From Candidatus Muiribacteriota bacterium (GTDB taxonomy: Bacteria; Muiribacteriota; DAOVTB01), in NCBI GenBank assembly GCA_030633305.1, contig DAOVTB010000022.1, forward strand, positions 1-33,833: DNA of 33,833 bases, given 5' to 3'. The notes under the pieces were generated by a model. The model was not told the origin of the DNA and searched no databases. It saw only the letters and a list, made by a program, of their open reading frames with translations. This document shows, one piece after another, positions 27,705 to 33,833 of this stretch (positions are counted from its first letter, which is position 1; each line of letters begins with the position of its first letter). The position numbers and the translations under genes were made by a program.

Positions 27705-27719
27705 TAAAACTACACAACC

Positions 27720-29021
27720 TTAGTTATCGGTTAGATATGAGCTGTATACCAGTAAGGCATTTACTACTTCCACGCCTTTTTTTAATTGAAGATCATATTC
27801 AGAAAACATGTACTCATTCTGATTTTTTTTAGAATCATCTTCTTTTTTTTCAAAATTTTTCTTAACCAGATAATCGTTTCTTCTTTTTATTATATCATCA
27901 ATTTTTTCCTTAGTCAGATCCACCATCTTAACTTCAATATCAGGTTTTATCCCAATTCCCTGAATACATATACCACTTGGAGTATAATATTTAGCTGTTG
28001 TTATAGCAAGAGCTGATTTATCTCTTAAAGGTATTACTGTTTGAACCACACCTTTTCCAAATGTCTTTGTACCAATCAAAATACCCCGCCTTGTATCCTT
28101 GATAGCTCCAGCTACAATTTCACTCGCACTCGCGCTACCGTTATTCACCAAAACCACCATATGATACTTTGGATGAGACTGATAGTAAGATACATATGGA
28201 AGTTCTTCGCCGTCTCTATCTTTGATTGTTACGATCCGAGAATTGGCTATAAATTTTTTCGCAACTTCCACTGCTGCAGTCAAAAGCCCACCAGGATTAT
28301 TTCTCAAATCAAGAATCAACCCTCCAATTTTCTTCTTATCATACTTTTTCAATGCAGTTTCCAAATCATCAGCTGTTGTTTCTATAAATTGACTAATACT
28401 TATATAACCGATATCTTTACTGATAAGAGCCGACCTTACACTTTGAAGCTTAATTACAGCTCTTTTAATGGTAAACTCATGAAGCTTTTTTGATCCTTTT
28501 CTATATATTTTCAGTTTAATCTCGCTGTCGACTGGACCACGAAGTACATTTACTGCTTCATTAACATCAACATCCTTAATCTCATTTCCGTCAACACTCA
28601 CAATAATATCACCAGGTTGAATACCTGCATTATAGGCTGGTGTTCCCTCAATCGGAGAAATTATCTTCAATCTGGATTTTTCACTGGTAATCATTATTCC
28701 AAGACCGCCAAATTTACCATCAGTTTCAGTTTTCATCTCATCATAAGCTTTAGGTGGCATATAACGAGTAAACGGGTCCTTCAATACTTTAAGCATCCCT
28801 TTAATTGCACCATCAAGAAGTTCACCTTCTTCGATGTTTTTTTCAACATATTTGGACTCAATTATATTCATTATTTTTTTTAAAGTTTCAAGTTTTTTAA
28901 GATACTTAACATTAAATGATGCCGCTTGTAATTTGTTTTCTGAAAAGAAAAGATTGAGAACTGTCAATATCATAAAAAATGATGACATTCCCAACAGGAA
29001 CCACTTTTGTGATTTCTTCAT
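27720..29021 (-). CDS. ctpA: Carboxy-terminal processing protease (S41), PDZ domain
   Basis: ORF track starts at 29057; ATG 29021 has GGAGG upstream. YMPPKAYDEMKTETDGKFGGLGIMI, PAYNAGIQPGDIIVSVDGNEI, GLILDLRNNPGGLLTAAVEVA, VLVNNGSASASEIVAGAIKDTRRGILIGTKTFGKG. Confidence 0.95.
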   Translation of the reverse strand: MKKSQKWFLLGMSSFFMILTVLNLFFSENKLQAASFNVKYLKKLETLKKIMNIIESKYVEKNIEEGELLDGAIKGMLKVLKDPFTRYMPPKAYDEMKTETDGKFGGLGIMITSEKSRLKIISPIEGTPAYNAGIQPGDIIVSVDGNEIKDVDVNEAVNVLRGPVDSEIKLKIYRKGSKKLHEFTIKRAVIKLQSVRSALISKDIGYISISQFIETTADDLETALKKYDKKKIGGLILDLRNNPGGLLTAAVEVAKKFIANSRIVTIKDRDGEELPYVSYYQSHPKYHMVVLVNNGSASASEIVAGAIKDTRRGILIGTKTFGKGVVQTVIPLRDKSALAITTAKYYTPSGICIQGIGIKPDIEVKMVDLTKEKIDDIIKRRNDYLVKKNFEKKEDDSKKNQNEYMFSEYDLQLKKGVEVVNALLVYSSYLTDN

Positions 29022-29064
29022 TATATAAACCTCCAACATTTCAAACAATGAATGCAACCTGGTG

Positions 29065-30246
29065 TTATAATAGCCATTTTAACGGATCCTTTGATTCAGA
29101 ATTCTGCCTAATTTCAAAATGAAATTTTTCATTTTTCACAGTTTTTCCAAGAATATCACTCTGTTTCACATACTCATTCATCCCTACTTCCTGCGATGCT
29201 AGATTTGCATAAACAGTTACAAGGGAATTACCGTGATCAACAATTACAATATTACCGTAGCCATTCATAAAGCCTTTGTAGATAACAATTCCATCAAGAG
29301 AACATTTTACATCAACACTTCCCTGAACGATAATATCAATCCCATTATTGTAATGTTGAATATCAAGAGCGCGGATACCACCAATCCCATACTTTGAAAC
29401 AACTTTATCTATACTTCCAACCGGCCATATCAAACGATGTTTAACTTTTTTATTAACTTTTCCGGTCTTGATTTTTTTAATCTTTGATTCTTTAATCTTT
29501 CGTTTTTCTTCTAAAATCTTTTTCCTTTTCTCTTCATCTCTGGAGAGATCTTCTTTAATTTTTTTCTTTAAACTTTTTTCTTCGCTACGCATCGCAAGTA
29601 TCTGTTCATTCAATTTTGTTTTCTTTCGAGTTGCTCTTTCAAAAAGTTTCTTCAGAGATTTTTCCTTTTCCAGCATTTTATTCTTTAAATCATTATTAAT
29701 CTGGATTAAAGACTCCAATTCCTTTTTTTTGCTGTAAATCTCATTTAATGTCTGCTTATAATAATTCCTGGCTTTTTTCAATGATAAAATAATTTTGTTA
29801 TCTTCCTTGATTATTTCAGAAAAATATTTATATCTTTTCAATAATTCATTCAAATCATCTGAAGCAAGTACTGAATCTACAAGTTTTCTAGTTTTTACCT
29901 TATAGATTGAAACCAATCTTAACGCTAAAATACTCTTACGTTTTTTAAGATCTTTTTCAGCCTTAACCAGTACTTCCTCGATTTTAACAAGTGCTTTTTG
30001 AGTATTATTTATTTTGAGTTCTTTCTGAGCAATTTTTCTTTCATAATTCTTGATTTCAAGCTGATTTTTCCCAATTTTAAAAAGCAGATTTCTGGCATCT
30101 TTTTCAGCAATTTTAAGTTTTACTTCAGCTTCTTTTCCTTTAACGGTAAGTTTTTGAAGGTCTTTTGTTGCAATATCATCTGACAATAAAGGATATTGCA
30201 AAATTAAAATTGAAAATATGGCGATAAAAAAACGGATTAGATTCAT
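29065..30246 (-). CDS. envC: EnvC-like murein hydrolase activator: coiled coil plus degenerate LytM/M23 domain
   Basis: 393 aa; signal peptide, long coiled coil, C-terminal LIWPVGSIDKVVSKYG...NNGIDIIV...GYGNIVIVDHGNSLVTVYANL...FHFEIR; adjacent to ftsX. Confidence 0.85.
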   Translation of the reverse strand: MNLIRFFIAIFSILILQYPLLSDDIATKDLQKLTVKGKEAEVKLKIAEKDARNLLFKIGKNQLEIKNYERKIAQKELKINNTQKALVKIEEVLVKAEKDLKKRKSILALRLVSIYKVKTRKLVDSVLASDDLNELLKRYKYFSEIIKEDNKIILSLKKARNYYKQTLNEIYSKKKELESLIQINNDLKNKMLEKEKSLKKLFERATRKKTKLNEQILAMRSEEKSLKKKIKEDLSRDEEKRKKILEEKRKIKESKIKKIKTGKVNKKVKHRLIWPVGSIDKVVSKYGIGGIRALDIQHYNNGIDIIVQGSVDVKCSLDGIVIYKGFMNGYGNIVIVDHGNSLVTVYANLASQEVGMNEYVKQSDILGKTVKNEKFHFEIRQNSESKDPLKWLL

Positions 30247-31151
30247 ATTTTTAAAAACTTTCTAATAGCCAGATATGAACTTATTGTACCAATAATCATA
30301 CCTAACGAAAATAATCTCACACTTAAAATCAGAAACGACTTGAGGGTAAAACTCATTTGTAAAAAAGGCAATACATAATTGAACTCTTTAATTCCATATT
30401 TGTAAACAAAATAAAGTACAACACACGAAAAGAAAGCACCAAAAAGACCCTGAAGAAACCCTTCAATTATAAAAGGCCACCTTATAAACCAGTTCGTTGC
30501 CCCAACAAGTTTCATAATCTCGATTTCTTCACTTCTAGCTACTACTGTTATCTTAATAGCATTAAATACAATTAGAAAAGCTGCTGCTACGAGTAACATA
30601 ATCATCATCAATGCAATTTCCCTAAGCATTTCAGACACTTTTTCAACCCTGTTTAATATTCCTGTAGCATAATCTATGTCCTGAATAAATTCATTACTCT
30701 TATAATACTCAATAAGACTTTTAATATTTTTCTCCAATTCACCGCTACCAGAAGTTTCTTTAAGTTTTACTTCAAGAGTCGGCGGAAGTGGATTTTCATC
30801 GATAAAGTCAAAGATTTGTTTATCCATGCCAAGATCATTTTGCAATTCTTTAAATGCCGTCTCTGGCGAAATATACAGGACAGAATCAACAGTATCCCTG
30901 TTTTTAAGACTTTCCACAATGTCTTCACGTAATTGATCAGTAATCTCGGGTTTCAGATAAAAATTAACTTTGATGTTACTTTTTAATTTTACTGAAAAAA
31001 TATGCAAATGTTTTTCAAAAATCAAAAAAAGTCCAACAAGAAATATTGTTATTGCAATAATCGTAATTGCAGCAACAGTCATAACACTGCCTTTTCTTAA
31101 ATTGGAAAAGGATTCCTTTATAAAATATCCAAAATTTCTAATGTTCTCCAT
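30243..31151 (-). CDS. ftsX: Cell division protein FtsX
   Basis: ORF track starts at 31193; M15 at 31151 (MENIRNFGYFIKESFSNLRKGSVMTVAAITI) is the typical FtsX N-terminus. EIEIMKLVGATNWFIRWPFIIEGFLQGLFGA. Confidence 0.93.
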   Translation of the reverse strand: MENIRNFGYFIKESFSNLRKGSVMTVAAITIIAITIFLVGLFLIFEKHLHIFSVKLKSNIKVNFYLKPEITDQLREDIVESLKNRDTVDSVLYISPETAFKELQNDLGMDKQIFDFIDENPLPPTLEVKLKETSGSGELEKNIKSLIEYYKSNEFIQDIDYATGILNRVEKVSEMLREIALMMIMLLVAAAFLIVFNAIKITVVARSEEIEIMKLVGATNWFIRWPFIIEGFLQGLFGAFFSCVVLYFVYKYGIKEFNYVLPFLQMSFTLKSFLILSVRLFSLGMIIGTISSYLAIRKFLKI

Positions 31152-31827
31152 AATCGTATGTTCCCCGGTTTTCATCTTTAGTAATTCTACCATCTACCAG
31201 TGCAATTACGCGTTTTCTCAAACGATTAACTATATTCTTATCATGTGTTGCCACTAAAACCGTGGTTCCATGATTATTTATTTCCATCAAAACCTTCATT
31301 ATCTCCCAGCTTATGTCCGGATCCAGATTTCCAGTTGGTTCATCAGTCAATAAAATCGCAGGATTATTCACCAGGGATCTTGCAATACAAACCCTTTGCT
31401 GCTCTCCGCCTGATAATTCCAGCGGAAACATATTTTTCTTATGTGCAAGCCCTACAAGATCGAGGGCACGAAGAACCTGTTTTTTAATAATACTACCAGA
31501 AAAACCCATTACTCTAAGGGCAAAAGCAACATTATCGAAAACCGAGCTGGTTTTCAACAACTTGAAATCCTGGAAAACAACACCGATATTTCTTCTGAGA
31601 TACGGAATCTTTGATGCATGAAGTTTTTCAATATTACGCCCGTCAATAATAACCTGACCCTCATTTGGTGAATCTTCCCTTAATATCATCCTGAGAAATG
31701 TTGTTTTTCCTGCTCCGGTCGGGCCTACTAAAAAAACAAATTCACTTTTTTTTATCTCAATATTTATGTTATCCAGTGCTTTTACTCCATTGGAATAAAT
31801 CTTGGTAACATGATGCATCTCTATCAT
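31138..31827 (-). CDS. ftsE: Cell division ATP-binding protein FtsE
   Basis: Walker A GPTGAGKTTFLR, LSGGEQQRVCIARSLVNNP, LLTDEPTGNLDPDISWEIM. ATG 31827 (MIEMHHVTKIY) has GGAGA upstream; the track start is 31851. Confidence 0.96.
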   Translation of the reverse strand: MIEMHHVTKIYSNGVKALDNINIEIKKSEFVFLVGPTGAGKTTFLRMILREDSPNEGQVIIDGRNIEKLHASKIPYLRRNIGVVFQDFKLLKTSSVFDNVAFALRVMGFSGSIIKKQVLRALDLVGLAHKKNMFPLELSGGEQQRVCIARSLVNNPAILLTDEPTGNLDPDISWEIMKVLMEINNHGTTVLVATHDKNIVNRLRKRVIALVDGRITKDENRGTYDYGEH

Positions 31828-31910
31828 AGTATTCTCCAGACAAAATTTCATAAAATTATATCATATTTTTCGCAAGATTAACAAGTATAATAAAATTATA
31901 TATTAACCCG

Positions 31911-31960
31911 GACAATAATCTGTAGGGACACCCCCCTGCGCCTACTTAGTGGTTTCCTAC
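31911..31960 (-). repeat. GGTGGA...GGCGCAGGGG element, minus-strand copy with a different tail
   Basis: Reverse complement GTAGGAAACCACTAAGTAGGCGCAGGGGGGTGTCCCTACAGATTATTGTC aligns to GGTGGATATAACTAAGTTGGCGCAGGGG at 1531 and GGTGGAAACAACTTATCTGGCGCAGGGG at 18703. Confidence 0.6.
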
Positions 31961-32006
31961 AAAATTTATATAAAAGTATATTACGACACGGTCTGCAATC
32001 CTATTC

Positions 32007-33833
32007 CTACTTGAATTTTTCAATGATTTTCATTTTAAGAGAAGTGAATCGACTACTGATGAATTCTGTAGAAATAGCCTTTTTGAACGCATAATCGGAA
32101 CCTATTATTTTAATTGATTTCTTAGCTCGTGTCACGGCAGTATATATCAAATTACGTTGGAGCATCACATGATGGTGATTATTCAGAAGAAGATAAACTT
32201 TTTTAAATTCACTCCCCTGGCTTTTATGAACTGTAATGGCATAAGCAGGAAGGATCTGATCAATTTCTGAAAATGAATATGTTACTTCCATATCTCCAAA
32301 AAGTAGAATAAACTCTTTTTTTTGTTCATCAACCTCAATTAAACTCCCCATATCTCCGTTAAAAACACCTTTATCATAATTGTTTACAATCTGCATGACC
32401 TTATCACCAGAAGAATAAACATAATCACCTTTTTTAAGCGAAGAATTTTTCCTGTTTCGATTGTACACCATTTTCAATAGGCAGTTCAAAACAAGAGTTC
32501 CAGAGGGTCCACGATTCATCGGACTTATAACCTGATAATCAAAATGATTGAAATCCTCATTTTCCTTGATGTCCTTCAGGACACTAAACCTGAGTTCATC
32601 AATTGCCTGTTTCGGATCATCTTTTCTGATAAACTGAAATTCCTTGTTTCCAAGGTTTTTTAGAACCTCTTTCCAGTCTCCACAATTGATCCTATGAGCA
32701 TTTTCAACTATCAATGAGCCTTCTTCCTGTCGATGGATAGTAGTTAATTTCGATACAGGAACTTTCCCACTGTCAATAAGATCTCTGAGAACATTGCCAG
32801 GACCAACACTTGGGAGCTGATCTACATCACCAATAAGAACCAGTCTCGTATCATCAGAAATTGCATCAAGAAGAGAAAACATAAGACTATAATCTATCAT
32901 TGATGCTTCATCAATAATAACTATATCAGCATTTAATGGCGACTTGCTGTTTTTCTTAAATTTTCTCTCAAATGGAGCAAATTCAAGCATCCTGTGAATC
33001 GTTTTTGCTGAAAAACCCGTTGACTCAGTAATCCGCTTCGCGGCACGGCCAGTAGGTGCCGCTATCAGGACTTCGTATCCACAATTTAAATAATATGAGC
33101 AAATTGCACTGATTAGTGTTGTTTTACCAGTACCCGGGCCACCGGTAATAATCAGAAAACCACTGGATAGAGTCTGATAAAACGCATCCATTTGATCATG
33201 CGAAGGGTTGGTCTTAAAAAAATCAACAGCATTTTCAATAATTTTAAGTTTATCCTGTTTTTTTAAAATCCTTAAGATGTTATGTACTATTTCTTCTTCT
33301 GTAAACCACAGGTTATAAAAATAAACCCTGTATTTGTGCTGCGTGTCTTCTTCCATGACAATCCTGTTTTGCTCCTTTAGTTCTGCAATACATTCATCAA
33401 TCATTTTCATGCTTATTTTATGAGAATCAAGTAGATTCACACAATTTGAAACCAAAGATTCAATAGGAAGAAAGATATGACCACGCTTAGAAGCGTTTTG
33501 AAGAATATAAACAATAGATTCAAGTACTCGTTTCGGCGAATCTTCAGCAAAACCAATCCTTCTAGCGATTTCATCCGCACGTTTAAACCCTATACCGTCT
33601 ACTTCGTGGCATAATATGTAAGGATTTTCTTCAATCACATCCACAACAAGGGATCCATAGAGTGACATAAGTTTCGAAGCAAGTCTAAGAGATAAACCTT
33701 TTTCAGTAAAATAAAGCAAGGTCCTCTTTTCATCTTCAAGGGATTGCCATCGTGTTTTTATCTCTTCAAGTTTTTTCTTTCCTATCCCCTCAATTTCGAG
33801 ATATTTCTCAGGACTATCATTTAGAATTTTCAA
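32007..33833 (-). CDS. recD2: RecD-like/RecD2 ATP-dependent DNA helicase, N-terminus beyond the window
   Basis: 608 aa fragment; helix-hairpin-helix EIEGIGKKKLEEIK, Walker A ITGGPGTGKTTLI, AAPTGRAAKRITEST, IIDEASMIDYSL, IGDVDQLPSVGPGNVLRDL, AITVHKSQGSEFKKV. Confidence 0.93.
   Translation of the reverse strand: MKILNDSPEKYLEIEGIGKKKLEEIKTRWQSLEDEKRTLLYFTEKGLSLRLASKLMSLYGSLVVDVIEENPYILCHEVDGIGFKRADEIARRIGFAEDSPKRVLESIVYILQNASKRGHIFLPIESLVSNCVNLLDSHKISMKMIDECIAELKEQNRIVMEEDTQHKYRVYFYNLWFTEEEIVHNILRILKKQDKLKIIENAVDFFKTNPSHDQMDAFYQTLSSGFLIITGGPGTGKTTLISAICSYYLNCGYEVLIAAPTGRAAKRITESTGFSAKTIHRMLEFAPFERKFKKNSKSPLNADIVIIDEASMIDYSLMFSLLDAISDDTRLVLIGDVDQLPSVGPGNVLRDLIDSGKVPVSKLTTIHRQEEGSLIVENAHRINCGDWKEVLKNLGNKEFQFIRKDDPKQAIDELRFSVLKDIKENEDFNHFDYQVISPMNRGPSGTLVLNCLLKMVYNRNRKNSSLKKGDYVYSSGDKVMQIVNNYDKGVFNGDMGSLIEVDEQKKEFILLFGDMEVTYSFSEIDQILPAYAITVHKSQGSEFKKVYLLLNNHHHVMLQRNLIYTAVTRAKKSIKIIGSDYAFKKAISTEFISSRFTSLKMKIIEKFK

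Noticed and set aside
1-33833. tRNA or rRNA genes
   Set aside because: No cloverleaf-like GGTTCGANNCC/T-arm context or rRNA signature was noticed on either strand; a tRNAscan-SE/Infernal run would settle this.

Overview
This AT-rich window looks like chromosomal housekeeping sequence from a poorly characterised bacterium, read mostly on the minus strand. Recognisable genes are glyA, an ssnA-like aminohydrolase, ruvX-alaS, an M20 amidohydrolase, a TGS/ThrRS-like nucleoside kinase, a GAF-PAS sensor kinase, trmB, a PorV-like protein, a compact ftsE-ftsX-envC-ctpA-(TPR/Mrr-like)-(WecA-like/TagA) operon, recD2 (cut by the window end), and several TPR or membrane proteins. I found no tRNA, rRNA, CRISPR array, transposase or phage genes. 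The most unusual content lies in two places. (1) The intergenic gaps carry several families of imperfect palindromes. One is CCTGARTT(N)AGCGAWT: five of six copies lie at or within about 10 nt of a stop codon, and one full-length copy is flanked by a 5-bp direct repeat. A second has constant GGGTCA...TGACCC ends around sequence-variable but self-complementary interiors. A third is GGACAGGC...CCTGTCC. A fourth is a CACGAAG-type repeat that appears to supply the Shine-Dalgarno of one gene. (2) Several multi-domain proteins have a recognisable enzyme fold whose catalytic motifs look lost, most clearly a WecA/MraY-like domain fused to a TagA/WecG glycosyltransferase. All family assignments come from reading motifs by eye; no database search was run.
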